A DNA stretch of 64,000 bases, taken from positions 508,488 through 572,487 of the forward strand of contig NZ_OEQH01000002.1 of assembly GCF_900240385.1 (NCBI RefSeq), in the 5' to 3' direction. The translations under genes and the position numbers were made by a program. The notes below the pieces were generated by a model, which saw only the letters and a program-made list of their open reading frames with translations, had not been told where the DNA came from and made no database searches. Of this stretch, positions 47,248-56,738 are shown one piece after another; position 1 is the stretch's first letter; each line of letters starts with the position of its first letter. The stretch comes from Clostridium minihomine. GTDB lineage: Bacteria; Bacillota; Clostridia; Oscillospirales; Acutalibacteraceae.

Positions 47248-47322
47248 AAAAGATACCTCCTCTGTTAAAAACCAATGATTCCCGTTTCTCCATAATCCGG
47301 TTAGCAGTAAAATACGGTTACC

Positions 47323-47351
47323 ATAATACAAGATAATTTCACATTATGCAA
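47323..47351 (-). promoter_or_regulatory. iclR-type gene promoter
   Basis: Minus strand TTGCAT (47346-47351), 17-bp spacer, TATTAT (47323-47328). CAATTGAT (47349-47356) overlaps the -35, as in the gcd promoters. The rest of the 47248-47616 gap is the divergent promoter region for thl. Confidence 0.6.
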
Positions 47352-47457
47352 TTGATCTTTCCTCAACTTTTCCAAAATACCCACTTCGCACCAGCAGAAC
47401 AACAAAAACACTAAAAAAGTATTTTCCATTTTGTTCAAAAAATCAAGATTCCAGCCC

Positions 47458-47486
47458 TTGTGTTTTTAATGCTATAGTGAGATAAT
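47458..47486 (+). promoter_or_regulatory. thl promoter
   Basis: TTGTGT (47458-47463), 17-bp spacer, GATAAT (47481-47486), 130 bp before the thl start. Confidence 0.5.
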
Positions 47487-47616
47487 AGGTATGAATCTAT
47501 TCCATGATTCAGAACGAATTCCTTATGGTGAAATCTGAATCTGGATTCTTGACAAGAATACCCTCTGCATGTATTTTGGATAAGTGTTGAGAAAAATTTA
47601 GGAGGTTAACACCACT

Positions 47617-48798
47617 ATGGCAACAGAAATCGTATTGGCCGGTGCCGTTAGAACGGCATTGGGTAAATTTGGAGGAAGTCTGACGGGCGTTCCCGCAGCA
47701 CGTCTTGGTGCATTTGTAATTGAGGAAGCCCTGAAAAGAGCTGGCATTTCCGGTTCTGATGTAGACGAAGTTTTGATGGGCTGTGTTATTCAGGCCGGTC
47801 TGGGTCAGAACGTAGCGCGTCAGGCAGCAATTCACGCCGGCATTCCCCAGGAAGTTCCGGCTCTTACCTTGAACCAGGTTTGCGGCTCCGGTCTTCAGAG
47901 CGTAAACGTGGCGGCATCCCGCATCCGCAGCGGCGAAGCCGATGTAGTCATCGCCGGAGGTATGGAGAACATGTCCGCTGCTCCTTATGCATTGCAGCAG
48001 GCTCGTTTCGGCTACCGCATGAATGACAACAAAATCGTAGATACCATGGTAAATGATGCTCTGTGGGATGCATTCAACAACTACCATATGGGTGTAACCG
48101 CAGAAAACGTAGCAAAGAAATATAATGTTACCCGCGAAATGCAGGATGAATTTGCTGCATGGAGCCAGAATAAATGCGAAGCTGCCCAGAAGGCCGGCAA
48201 ATTCGCTGCAGAAATCGCTCCCTTGGAGATCGCTTCCAAGAAACAAACCATCGTATTCGACACCGATGAATTCCCCCGTCAGGGTGTAACCGCAGAGGGC
48301 CTGAGCAAGTTGCGTCCCGCATTCCTGAAAGACGGCACTGTAACCGCAGCTAACGCTTCCGGCATTAATGACGGTGCAGCTGCTGTGATCGTGATGAGCG
48401 CTGAAAAAGCCAAAGAGCTGGGCGTGAAACCTTTGGCCAAATGGGTAGGCGGCGCATGGGCTGGCGTGGATCCTTCCATCATGGGTATCGGACCGGCCTT
48501 CTCCACCAAGAAGCTGTTGACCAAGCTCGATATGTCCATTGACGAGATGGAAGTTATCGAAGCTAACGAAGCATTTGCTTCACAGGCACTGGCTGTTGGT
48601 ATGGAACTTGGTTGGGACAAAGAAAAAGTTAACCCCAACGGCGGCGCAATTGCTTTGGGCCACCCCGTAGGAGCTTCCGGATGCCGCATCTTGGTCACTT
48701 TGATTCATGAGCTGCAGCGCCGTGGCGGCGGCAAGGGTCTTGCCACTCTGTGCGTCGGCGGCGGCATGGGCGTATCCACTATCGTGGAAAGCCTGTAA
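47617..48798 (+). CDS. thl: Acetyl-CoA acetyltransferase (thiolase)
   Basis: 393-aa biosynthetic thiolase. Catalytic Cys89 (NQVCGSG), His349 ([17 protein letters not shown]) and Cys379 (CVGGGMG). It condenses two acetyl-CoA to acetoacetyl-CoA, or works in the reverse direction with Hbd when crotonyl-CoA is oxidised. ATG 47617 with AGGAGG 11 nt upstream. Oriented opposite to the rest of the butyrate block. Confidence 0.97.
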   Translation: MATEIVLAGAVRTALGKFGGSLTGVPAARLGAFVIEEALKRAGISGSDVDEVLMGCVIQAGLGQNVARQAAIHAGIPQEVPALTLNQVCGSGLQSVNVAASRIRSGEADVVIAGGMENMSAAPYALQQARFGYRMNDNKIVDTMVNDALWDAFNNYHMGVTAENVAKKYNVTREMQDEFAAWSQNKCEAAQKAGKFAAEIAPLEIASKKQTIVFDTDEFPRQGVTAEGLSKLRPAFLKDGTVTAANASGINDGAAAVIVMSAEKAKELGVKPLAKWVGGAWAGVDPSIMGIGPAFSTKKLLTKLDMSIDEMEVIEANEAFASQALAVGMELGWDKEKVNPNGGAIALGHPVGASGCRILVTLIHELQRRGGGKGLATLCVGGGMGVSTIVESL

Positions 48799-48861
48799 TT
48801 CTATCTATATATAATGTAAGAAAAGTCCTTTTCTAATGAAAAGAGCTTTTTAAGGACGCTA

Positions 48862-48884
48862 CGGGTAAGGACATCCTTACCCGG
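48862..48884 (+). terminator. Hairpin between thl and hbd
   Basis: CGGGTAAGGA / TCCTTACCCG stem with a CA loop. No U-run; partial termination or processing of the thl-hbd transcript is possible. Confidence 0.4.
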
Positions 48885-49056
48885 GCGGCCTATTCCGTTC
48901 GTTTTATTTTACAAAGATTCCCCCGCTGGCGGCTGCGGCCGATGCATGGCGGTTCTGAAAAGACTTGACCTTGTAAAAGACTTTTCGAAAGAAAGTCTAC
49001 AGCCGGGCCATAATCATTTTACAGCGGCGGAAACATTGAAACAGGAGGTTATCCGC

Positions 49057-49890
49057 ATGAAAGTAGGCGTAATTGGCGCCGGAACCATGGGCTCCGGTAT
49101 TGCGCAGGTATTTGCCGTAACAGAAGGCTATGAAGTTGTACTGTGCGACATTCAAGAAAGCTTTGCGCAAAAAGGAAAAGAAAGAATTCAGCAAAACCTG
49201 GAAAAACTGGTTTCCAAAGGAAAAATGGAAGCTGAGAAAAAGGATGCTATTTTGTCCAAGATCACAACTGGTCTGAAAGACAAGGTGGCAGATTGCGACT
49301 TGGTGGTGGAAGCCGCAATTGAAAACATGCAGGCAAAGCGCGATCTGTTCCTTTCTTTGCAGGAAATTTGCAAAAAAGATACGATTTTTTCCACCAATAC
49401 ATCCTCTTTGTCCGTTACAGAGCTGTCCTCTAAACTGGATCGCCCGGTAATCGGAATGCATTTCTTTAACCCGGCTCCTGTTATGAAGTTGGTTGAAATT
49501 GTAGTGGGTCTGAACACTCCTCAAGAGTTGATAGACCGTATTTCTCAAATTTCCCAGGAAATTGGAAAAACCCCTGTTATTGCGAAGGATGCAGCCGGTT
49601 TCATTGTAAACCGAATTCTGATTCCTATGATCAATGAAGCAATTGGCATTTATGCAGACGGCACCGCATCTGCAGAAGACATTGACACTGCGATGAAGCT
49701 TGGCGCAAACCAGCCTATGGGCCCTCTGGCTTTGGGCGATCTAGTCGGTTTGGATATTTGCCTGGCCATTATGGAAGTTCTTCATAATGAAACAGGCGAT
49801 CCCAAATACCGCCCGCACCCGTTGCTGCGTAAAATGGTTCGCGGCGGCATGCTGGGCAGAAAAACCGGAAAAGGTTTTTATACCTATTAA
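49057..49890 (+). CDS. hbd: 3-Hydroxybutyryl-CoA dehydrogenase
   Basis: 277-aa NAD(P)-dependent dehydrogenase. Rossmann motif [14 protein letters not shown] (7-20), active-site region [27 protein letters not shown] and [16 protein letters not shown]. Interconverts acetoacetyl-CoA and 3-hydroxybutyryl-CoA. The frame opens at 48946, but ATG 49057, 6 nt after AGGAGG, is the family start. Confidence 0.97.
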   Translation: MKVGVIGAGTMGSGIAQVFAVTEGYEVVLCDIQESFAQKGKERIQQNLEKLVSKGKMEAEKKDAILSKITTGLKDKVADCDLVVEAAIENMQAKRDLFLSLQEICKKDTIFSTNTSSLSVTELSSKLDRPVIGMHFFNPAPVMKLVEIVVGLNTPQELIDRISQISQEIGKTPVIAKDAAGFIVNRILIPMINEAIGIYADGTASAEDIDTAMKLGANQPMGPLALGDLVGLDICLAIMEVLHNETGDPKYRPHPLLRKMVRGGMLGRKTGKGFYTY

Positions 49891-49913
49891 CCTGATTTCA
49901 CCATGCTAACTGA

Positions 49914-49961
49914 AGAAAACCCAAGCCTTTCCATTCTCCGTTGGAATCGCTTGGGTTTTCT
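49914..49961 (+). terminator. Terminator of hbd
   Basis: AGAAAACCCAAGC / GCTTGGGTTTTCT stem, followed by a T-rich stretch. Confidence 0.75.
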
Positions 49962-50124
49962 GATCTTTATATTACTTAGAGCCCGGCTCACCTTCGGCAT
50001 GAGCCTATCCTTTTTTAAAAAACACTGTAACATTTGCCCGTCGCCGGGCAAAATCATTTTTCTAATTTTCATACAGCCATTCTTCTGCCCATAAAACAGC
50101 GGAAAAATGGCTGTTTTTCTTTGA

Positions 50125-50964
50125 TTATTGATCCATAAAAATCAACAGGCCATTAATGAACTTTTTAATGTTGATTTTGCCGCCTGAAGCGCGTTTGCCG
50201 CGGATAAAATCCATTTCAGTCTTAATGCCTTCAAAGGAAAATAACGTGCTGGAATAGCGCGTAAAGGTATCATTCATGAAATCCTCAATTCCCAAATTCG
50301 CCAGATTGCTCATTCCTTTTGCAATTGCACGGCGGATACGCTGTTCCATACTTTTGGGATTGTCGCTCAAAATCTCACACAACTTGCCAATGTTCTCTTC
50401 AGCCATGCTGGTTTTATCTTGTTCATACAGATATTGACAGACCGTCAAGATATCTTTTGAACCCTTTTCACCAGACATTCCTAACTGATTTAAAATATAT
50501 TGCAGTTTTCGAACCGGAATATCTTTATCTTCCCTTTCAGGGGCAGAGGAAACCTCGGCCTGAAACATTTTGCGAATATTTGAAAGAGTGTGTTCCATTT
50601 GAATCTGCCGGGTAATATTTTCAATCACGCGCTTAATTTCAATCACGTTGATGGGCTTGCTGATAAAGAAATCCACCCCGGCATTATAAGCCTTCATAAT
50701 CAGTTCCTTATTGGATACCTGAGAAATCATAATGCATTTTGCTGTACAGCCCAGCTCCCGCAAAGCAGAAACCACCTGAATCCCATCCACATTCGGCATC
50801 AGGAAGTCCACCAGAACCACATCCGGCGCAGATGCTATAATTTCTGCCGGATTGGGAACCTTTTCTCCCGAACTGCCACACACATTTCCTAAATTATTGC
50901 TTTCAATGATATCTTCCAAATTATTGATGACCGATACATCATCTTCAACAATATAAAAATTCAT
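50125..50964 (-). CDS. GlnL-like response regulator (YcbB domain)
   Basis: 279-aa response regulator. Receiver domain (1-115): VEDDVS, Asp53 (VDFLMPNVDG), Lys103 (SKPI). The C-terminal part (about 140-279: PVRKLQYILNQLG..., GSKDILTVCQYLYEQ, RRAIAKGMSNLANLGIEDF) matches the YcbB domain of B. subtilis GlnL, the regulator of the glutamine-sensing GlnK/GlnL system. It overlaps the kinase gene by 4 bp. Confidence 0.88.
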   Translation of the reverse strand: MNFYIVEDDVSVINNLEDIIESNNLGNVCGSSGEKVPNPAEIIASAPDVVLVDFLMPNVDGIQVVSALRELGCTAKCIMISQVSNKELIMKAYNAGVDFFISKPINVIEIKRVIENITRQIQMEHTLSNIRKMFQAEVSSAPEREDKDIPVRKLQYILNQLGMSGEKGSKDILTVCQYLYEQDKTSMAEENIGKLCEILSDNPKSMEQRIRRAIAKGMSNLANLGIEDFMNDTFTRYSSTLFSFEGIKTEMDFIRGKRASGGKINIKKFINGLLIFMDQ

Positions 50965-52241
50965 GTCGTCTTTTCCTCCAGCATGTCTGCAGGAATCTCT
51001 ACACGGAATTCTGTCCCTATCCCAGGTTCTGATTTAACTTCAATCGACCCGTGAAACCTTTCTTCTACTGTCATCTGCACGCCAGACAGTCCGACTCCCC
51101 GATAGATATTTCCTGTTGCTTCATCAAATTTTGTAGAAAAACCCATTTGAAATATTCGTTCCATATCTTTCTTTGAAATTCCCGGGCCATCATCCGCCAC
51201 AGTAAAGATAAAATTCTCTCCTTCTTTATGTACCGATACCAGAATCCATCCTTTGCTTGCTTTGCGCTCAATCGCTTCGATTGCATTGTTTACCAGATTT
51301 ACCATTACCAGCATCAGCGAATAATGGTCTTGGGTAACAAATTCGTCTTTGACCCGAAAGTCTAATTGTATGTCCAGTCTGCGCGACTCCAACGTGCGGT
51401 AAGTAGATTCTTTCAAAATCTGCATTAAATCCCGGATTCCCATTTCTTCCCGGTTATACTGCTCATAAATTTCTTTCTGAATCCCTTGCATGATCCGTAT
51501 GTAATCTTTTTTAATTTCATGCACATCCCTTGCGATGGAAAGCGCCATTTTTTTCAGTTCCGGCTGCAAATCCAATTCAGACAGCTTTTCGTACAGCCGA
51601 TAGGCATTGCTCATTGCCGACTCAATTTCCTCTGTATTTTTTTCCATGAAATAAACTTCATTTTTTAACCGGGTAGTCATCAGGTACAAACGCTGATACC
51701 GGGTTTCATGTTCCATCTTTTTCATCAGCGTGCGGTAATTCCGTTCCCCCAGTAAGACAGAGCCCGCGATTACTGTGCGAATTGCCGCAATGGCTAATAA
51801 ATAAAGATAGAAACGGGTATCAAGGCTATCATACTTCATTCCGGTTCTGAGCCCAACCTCAAAAATGTTGGAACAATAATCACTCAATACCATTCCAATA
51901 ATCAGCCGCTGAAACGAAATGGTGTGCTTATTTTTAACCAGTAAAGAAAACAGGAAACCATAAGCTATATAAAACAAACCGCCAATCAGTGCCACAACTA
52001 CATTATCCTGAATTTGCGTAATCCCGGAACCAATTAGGAACAAACGCACAATGAACACCATTGCGCCGGTTACACAACCGACAGCCGCTGAATGCTGCTC
52101 TTTGGCAACCGTCATCAATAAAATAGGAAACAGGATGACAGCCGCTGAAATACGAAAATTATCCGTGAAAAAATTAAAATACAGCTGAGATGAAAAAGTC
52201 ACGATAATCGCAATCAGCAATGTTCGTTTCCAATAATTCAT
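50961..52241 (-). CDS. GlnK-like sensor histidine kinase
   Basis: 426-aa membrane kinase. Five or six hydrophobic helices occupy residues 6-165 with no obvious extracytoplasmic domain; a coiled-coil linker follows; His241 in ARDVHEIKKDYI is the likely phospho-acceptor; the ATPase domain has MVNLVNNAIEAIE (N-box), VADDGPGISKKD and GVGLSGVQMTVEE. The neighbours gdhA, hgdH-like, gltS and murI suggest that it controls glutamate/glutamine metabolism. It may sense an intracellular or membrane-borne ligand rather than an external one. Confidence 0.87.
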   Translation of the reverse strand: MNYWKRTLLIAIIVTFSSQLYFNFFTDNFRISAAVILFPILLMTVAKEQHSAAVGCVTGAMVFIVRLFLIGSGITQIQDNVVVALIGGLFYIAYGFLFSLLVKNKHTISFQRLIIGMVLSDYCSNIFEVGLRTGMKYDSLDTRFYLYLLAIAAIRTVIAGSVLLGERNYRTLMKKMEHETRYQRLYLMTTRLKNEVYFMEKNTEEIESAMSNAYRLYEKLSELDLQPELKKMALSIARDVHEIKKDYIRIMQGIQKEIYEQYNREEMGIRDLMQILKESTYRTLESRRLDIQLDFRVKDEFVTQDHYSLMLVMVNLVNNAIEAIERKASKGWILVSVHKEGENFIFTVADDGPGISKKDMERIFQMGFSTKFDEATGNIYRGVGLSGVQMTVEERFHGSIEVKSEPGIGTEFRVEIPADMLEEKTT

Positions 52242-52748
52242 GTTTTTCTTAATTTCTCCCTTACTTTAATTTATTTGTTTTCCTCCAGTCCATATCCAAA
52301 TCTAGTCGGCCAGCAAATTGCTTAGCAGCGCATTTGTGCGCCAGACTGAGTCAAATTGAGCCCTATCCGCCAAATAATCCTGCTCAAAAAATGATAACTT
52401 TACGAATTAAAATTCATGCTTTAATTGCTTTTATTATACCATAGCTTTTTGTAAAATCAACTAGACAAAAATAAAAGCTATATAAATCAGAATTATTATG
52501 TATTTTTTAGTAATTTAAACAGCAATTTATGATAAAATACTGATTTTATTTCATTAGTTATACTAAATAATTGCTAATTTTTTTATGTATTTTTCTTAAT
52601 AAATTGCTTTATCGTAAAAAGAATGTGAAATATATAAAATTTTCACTGCTTTTCTTTGTATTATTCACTAACATACCTTGTCTTGCAATCTAAGCATTTT
52701 CTTATTAAGAACTAATACTATGAAAAGACAGGCCAAAAGATAAAAAAA
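52242..52748. other. AT-rich intergenic region
   Basis: No gene seen. It holds the minus-strand promoter (52433-52460) and a 190-nt leader of the two-component operon with a small GC-rich hairpin (around 52325-52350). Beyond the promoter the sequence is AT-rich without further readable sites. Confidence 0.5.
52433..52460 (-). promoter_or_regulatory. Promoter of the GlnK/GlnL-like operon
   Basis: Minus strand TTGATT (52455-52460), 16-bp spacer ending in TGG, TATAAT (52433-52438), i.e. an extended -10 TGGTATAAT. Confidence 0.75.
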
Positions 52749-52777
52749 TCTCCCGTATTCCGTCTGAATACGGGAGA
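52742..52777 (-). terminator. Terminator of the 2-hydroxyacid dehydrogenase gene
   Basis: Stem TCTCCCGTATTC / GAATACGGGAGA followed on the minus strand by ATTTTTTTA. Confidence 0.9.
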
Positions 52778-52788
52778 GAACAGAAGAA

Positions 52789-53757
52789 TCAGTCGATTTT
52801 GTTGCCAGGGAAGGCAACCGGCTTATTGTTCATAACCTCTACAATACCCTGAGCAGCGGTGGAACAGCAGCGTATCACAGCCTGCTGTGTGGTTGCAGCG
52901 GTATGCGGGGTCATAATAACATTGCTCATCTCCAGAAGCGGATTAGTGTAATCAATCGGCTCCTTATCAAAAACATCCAGACCAGCACCCAAAATAACGC
53001 CTTCCTGCAATGCACGAATCAGGTCGGCTTCCACAACAACATCGCCGCGGCTACAGTTAATAAAAATCGCCTTATCCTTCATCTTTTGAAAAGCTTCTAA
53101 GTCGATGCTGCCACGGGTAGAGGGAAGAGAGGGAAGGTTCAAACTGATAAAGTCTGACTGCGCCAGAACATCGTCTCTGGACTTCAGCAATTTAATGGGA
53201 GCCTTCATCTGCTCTTGCTTGGCATAGGGATCATACCCAATCACATCCATGCCAAAACCGAAAGCCGCCTTATTGGCAATAATCTGCCCAATACGGCCGC
53301 AGCCCAGAATCCCCAGGGTTTTGCCATCCAGCTCATAAGTATCCTGCAATGTATAGCGAACATCAAAGTTACCATTGCGGAATTCCCGATCCACATGCTG
53401 AAAACGGCGTGCAGCCATCAGCATTAACATAATCACATGCTCAGCAACCGAATTAGAGTTGCCCAAAGGTGCATACACAACCTGAATTCCCTTTTTAGTA
53501 GCATATTCCATATCAATGTTGTCAAGGCCTACACCATGTTTAGCAATAACCTTTAAGTTTGGGGAAGCATCCATCATAGCCGGAGTAACGATTTCGGTGC
53601 GGCACATAATTGCATCAACCTGATTGTCACGGATCTCCTGAATGAAAACCTCTTCCGAATGACCGCCGGTTACAATAATCTCCGCGCCATCATCCCAGAG
53701 AATATTTTTTCCGGAAACATCCAGTTCTTTCAAAAATATTACCTTATACTTACTCAT
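52789..53757 (-). CDS. hgdH: D-2-hydroxyacid dehydrogenase, probable (R)-2-hydroxyglutarate dehydrogenase
   Basis: 322-aa NAD-dependent dehydrogenase of the D-isomer specific 2-hydroxyacid family. Rossmann loop GILGCGRIGQI (about 148-158), active-site Arg in NCSRGDVVVE, Glu in LDVFDKEP and His in MTPHTAATT. The family also includes 3-phosphoglycerate and D-lactate dehydrogenases. Its position between glutamate dehydrogenase and the glutamate-linked two-component genes, in a genome with the Gct/Hgd pathway, favours reduction of 2-oxoglutarate to (R)-2-hydroxyglutarate. Specificity is inference. Confidence 0.8.
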   Translation of the reverse strand: MSKYKVIFLKELDVSGKNILWDDGAEIIVTGGHSEEVFIQEIRDNQVDAIMCRTEIVTPAMMDASPNLKVIAKHGVGLDNIDMEYATKKGIQVVYAPLGNSNSVAEHVIMLMLMAARRFQHVDREFRNGNFDVRYTLQDTYELDGKTLGILGCGRIGQIIANKAAFGFGMDVIGYDPYAKQEQMKAPIKLLKSRDDVLAQSDFISLNLPSLPSTRGSIDLEAFQKMKDKAIFINCSRGDVVVEADLIRALQEGVILGAGLDVFDKEPIDYTNPLLEMSNVIMTPHTAATTQQAVIRCCSTAAQGIVEVMNNKPVAFPGNKID

Positions 53758-53791
53758 AAAATTAAGTTCCCTTTTACTTATTGCTAATAAT

Positions 53792-53819
53792 GAAAATAGG
53801 CGGGCGTTGCCGCCCGCCT
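53792..53819 (-). terminator. Terminator of gdhA
   Basis: Stem AGGCGGGC / GCCCGCCT followed on the minus strand by ATTTTCATT. Confidence 0.75.
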
Positions 53820-53873
53820 ATCATATAAACCAGTCAAACCCACTTGCGCAGAATGAAAGGTTTCATTTCGTTC

Positions 53874-55223
53874 TTAGATTACGCCCTGAGCGATCATAGC
53901 CTCGGCAACCTTCTTGAAGCCAGCGATGTTAGCACCAGCAACCAGGTTGTAGCCCAGGTTATACTCTTCAGCAGCTGCTACGGAAGAATCATGAATGTTG
54001 GTCATGATCTGCTTCAGCTTAGCGTCAACCTCTTCTGCAGTCCAAGAGATTCTGCCGCTGTTCTGGGACATTTCCAGACCGGAAACAGCAACGCCGCCAG
54101 CATTAACAGCCTTGGAAGGAGCAACGATCATGTTCTTCTGGCCCATCAGGTAAACCAGAGCATCGTTGGTGGTGGGCATGTTAGCAACTTCGATGTAGTA
54201 CTTAATGCCGTTCTCAACGATCTTCTTAGCCTGCTCCATATCGATATCATTCTGAGTTGCGCAAGGCAGAATGATGTCAACTTTACGGCTCCAGGGCTTC
54301 TCGCCGGGGAAGAATTCCACGCCGAATTTGTCAGCATAATCCTGAACCTTGTCACGGCCGCTGGAACGCATTTCGAGCATGAAGTTGATCTTCTCTTCGG
54401 TTACGATGCCTTCGGGATCGTAAATGTATCCATCAGGACCGGAAATGGTAACAGCTTTGCCGCCCAGCTCCGCGATCTTCTTAACAGCACCCCAAGCAAC
54501 GTTACCAAAGCCAGAAACAGCAAAGGTCTTGCCTACGATGGTGTCGTTCTCATGCTTGAGCACTTCGTTTACATAGTAGATAGCGCCAAAACCAGTTGCT
54601 TCGGGGCGAATCAAGCTTCCGCCGAAGGAACGGCCCTTACCGGTGATAACACCGTTTTCGAAAGCGCCACGAATGCGGCGATACTGGCCATACAGGTAAG
54701 CAACTTCCTTACCGCTAACACCGATATCACCAGCGGGAACGTCAACGTCGGGTCCAATGTGACGATACAGCTCACTCATGAAAGCCTGGCAGAAACGCAT
54801 GATTTCGCCATCGCTCTTACCGCGAGCATCAAAGTCGGAACCGCCCTTTGCGCCGCCCATGGGCAGAGTGGTCAGGCTGTTTTTGAAAGTCTGCTCGAAG
54901 CCCAAGAACTTCATGATGGACAGGTTAACAGACGGATGGAAACGCAGGCCGCCCTTGTAAGGTCCGATAGCTCCGTTGTACTGTACACGGTAGCCGCGGT
55001 TTACCTGAACCTGGCCAGCATCGTCAACCCAAGATACGCGGAATTCGATTACGCGCTCGGGCTCGATCATTCTCTCCAGCAGACCCATCTTCTCGTACTC
55101 GGGGTGTGCATCGATTACAGGTGCCAAAGAAGAGAGAACCTCTTCTACGGTCTGAAGAAATTCGGGCTCGCCGGCATTCTTCTTTTTGGTTGCTTCCAGA
55201 ACCTTTTCTACATACGCGTTCAT
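53874..55223 (-). CDS. gdhA: Glutamate dehydrogenase
   Basis: 449-aa hexameric glutamate dehydrogenase, almost the length of the Clostridium symbiosum enzyme. Catalytic region GGLRFHPSVNLSIMKFLGFE and LPMGGAKGGSDFD (substrate lysines), NAD-binding GFGNVAWGA, and PSKAVNAGGVAVSGLEMSQN. It deaminates glutamate to 2-oxoglutarate, the first step of the pathway. ATG 55223 follows GGAGG; the frame open to 55238 starts in the ribosome binding region. Confidence 0.97.
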   Translation of the reverse strand: MNAYVEKVLEATKKKNAGEPEFLQTVEEVLSSLAPVIDAHPEYEKMGLLERMIEPERVIEFRVSWVDDAGQVQVNRGYRVQYNGAIGPYKGGLRFHPSVNLSIMKFLGFEQTFKNSLTTLPMGGAKGGSDFDARGKSDGEIMRFCQAFMSELYRHIGPDVDVPAGDIGVSGKEVAYLYGQYRRIRGAFENGVITGKGRSFGGSLIRPEATGFGAIYYVNEVLKHENDTIVGKTFAVSGFGNVAWGAVKKIAELGGKAVTISGPDGYIYDPEGIVTEEKINFMLEMRSSGRDKVQDYADKFGVEFFPGEKPWSRKVDIILPCATQNDIDMEQAKKIVENGIKYYIEVANMPTTNDALVYLMGQKNMIVAPSKAVNAGGVAVSGLEMSQNSGRISWTAEEVDAKLKQIMTNIHDSSVAAAEEYNLGYNLVAGANIAGFKKVAEAMIAQGVI

Positions 55224-55553
55224 AAATAAGACCTCCATAAAAAATTTTATCCAAAATTTAAGAGTATTATAAACAAAAGAATACCGAACAAAACAGTTTT
55301 AAAAAATAATTTTTTCAAACGGAACCTTCAGCGCCGCAAAAAAACTGTTTTTCAAATACCAATTTGTCCATTTTATCAACAGAGAAAACTTTTTTAAAGA
55401 CGAAATGCGGAATAGCCATTCTTCCTGAAACCACACATAACATTCCGAATCGCTGCTCCGCTTTTCTTTATTGGGCCGCCCGGTTTTGAAAGCCGGGCGG
55501 CATCATACATTTCAGTAAAATCGCAGCAAATCTTCTTTTCGTAGATTTATTGC
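55224..55553. other. gdhA upstream region with gltS copy 2 terminator
   Basis: No gene. A minus-strand TATAAT (55266-55271) lies 43 bp before gdhA, without a convincing -35. The terminator of the upstream gltS is GCCGCCCGG / CCGGGCGGC with a 9-nt loop at 55475-55501. Confidence 0.55.
55475..55501 (-). terminator. Terminator of gltS copy 2
   Basis: Perfect 9-bp GC-rich stem with a 9-nt loop; no strong U-run, so moderate strength. Confidence 0.65.
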
Positions 55554-56738
55554 TTAAGCCCACCAGTTAAGGAAACCGGTGATAATGGTTGCGTTAAAGA
55601 AGTCGATGAACAGACCACCAACCATGGGGATTACGAAGTAAGCCTCTCTGGCAGGACCATACTGGCGGGTAATCGCCTGCATGTTAGCCATTGCGTTGGA
55701 GGTAGCACCCATTGCAAAACCGATGAAACCAGCGGTCTGAACAGCTGCGTTGTAGTTCTTGCCCATTACGTTAAATACTACATAGTAGGAGAACAGGAAC
55801 ATCAGAACAACCTGTGCAGCCAGTGTAATGATCAGCGGCAGAGCCAGGTTGATCAATTCCCACAGCTTCAGGCTCATCATGGCCATTGCCAAGAACAAGC
55901 ACAGGGACAGGTTACCAACAACTTCAATTTCTTCGCCCTGGAATTTCTTACCACTAGCGTCAATGATATTACGCATAGCAGCAGCAACCAGCATTGCGCC
56001 GATGTATCCGGGGAATGCGATGCCGGTGGTATCTTTCAGCAAATTGGATACCAAAGTACCAATACCAACAGCAACTGCCAGCAGCATTGCAGCCTGAGTA
56101 AAGTCTGCGCTGGTGGACTTGAAGGTCTCGCCGTCTTCGGAATCAGAATCAATAGTCTCAGAAGATTTCAGGTTGAACTGTTTAATTCTTCTGTAAGCAG
56201 TAGGTCCACCCATGATGGAACCCATAACCAGACCAAAAATAGCTGCAGTAATACCAACCGTCGACCCGCCGACTATTCCCATCTGATCCATTGTTGCGCC
56301 GATAGCAGCCGCTGTGCCGGGGCCGCCAACCAGTGCTGTTGCACCAGCTGCTACACCGAGTCTGGGATCCAGACCGAAAGCTGCCATGATGCCGCCACCC
56401 AAGAAGTTCTGCAGGAAAATCATAATGATACCCAACAGCAACATAATCAGGATGGACTTACCACCGCTTTTCAGCAGCGGAACACTAACGGTAAAACCAA
56501 CTGTGGTAAAGAATACCAACATAAAGAACGACTGTAAGGTGTCGTCGAAGGTAACCTTCATAACACCACTTAAAGTAAGAACTGTGTTTGCAAAAGCAAA
56601 GAACACACCGCCTACCAACGGTGCAGGGATGCACTTTTCTTTCAAAAAGCGAATTTTCTCAACTAAGAAGTTTCCCCACCAAAACAGTATCGCCGCTATA
56701 CCAGCCGCCTGGTACATGTTTAGATTGACTTCTAACAT
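55554..56738 (-). CDS. gltS: Sodium/glutamate symporter GltS (copy 2)
   Basis: 394-aa polytopic Na+/glutamate symporter. Re-entrant loop segments GGPGTAAAIGATMDQMG (about 135-150) and GFAMGATSNAMANMQA near 350; about ten helices; acidic/hydrophilic insert ETIDSDSEDGETFKS near the middle. ATG 56738 follows TAGGAGGAG. Located directly upstream of gdhA, it probably imports the glutamate that GdhA oxidises. Not a GcdB homologue despite the position in the pathway block. Confidence 0.93.
   Translation of the reverse strand: MLEVNLNMYQAAGIAAILFWWGNFLVEKIRFLKEKCIPAPLVGGVFFAFANTVLTLSGVMKVTFDDTLQSFFMLVFFTTVGFTVSVPLLKSGGKSILIMLLLGIIMIFLQNFLGGGIMAAFGLDPRLGVAAGATALVGGPGTAAAIGATMDQMGIVGGSTVGITAAIFGLVMGSIMGGPTAYRRIKQFNLKSSETIDSDSEDGETFKSTSADFTQAAMLLAVAVGIGTLVSNLLKDTTGIAFPGYIGAMLVAAAMRNIIDASGKKFQGEEIEVVGNLSLCLFLAMAMMSLKLWELINLALPLIITLAAQVVLMFLFSYYVVFNVMGKNYNAAVQTAGFIGFAMGATSNAMANMQAITRQYGPAREAYFVIPMVGGLFIDFFNATIITGFLNWWA

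Noticed and set aside
53844-55229. 461-codon plus-strand ORF opposite gdhA
   Set aside because: Shadow of gdhA; the minus-strand frame is a clear glutamate dehydrogenase.
55554-56738. GltS copy 2 as the missing GcdB
   Set aside because: It carries the GltS re-entrant loop motifs (GGPGTAAA, GATSNAMANM), not the OadB/GcdB core.
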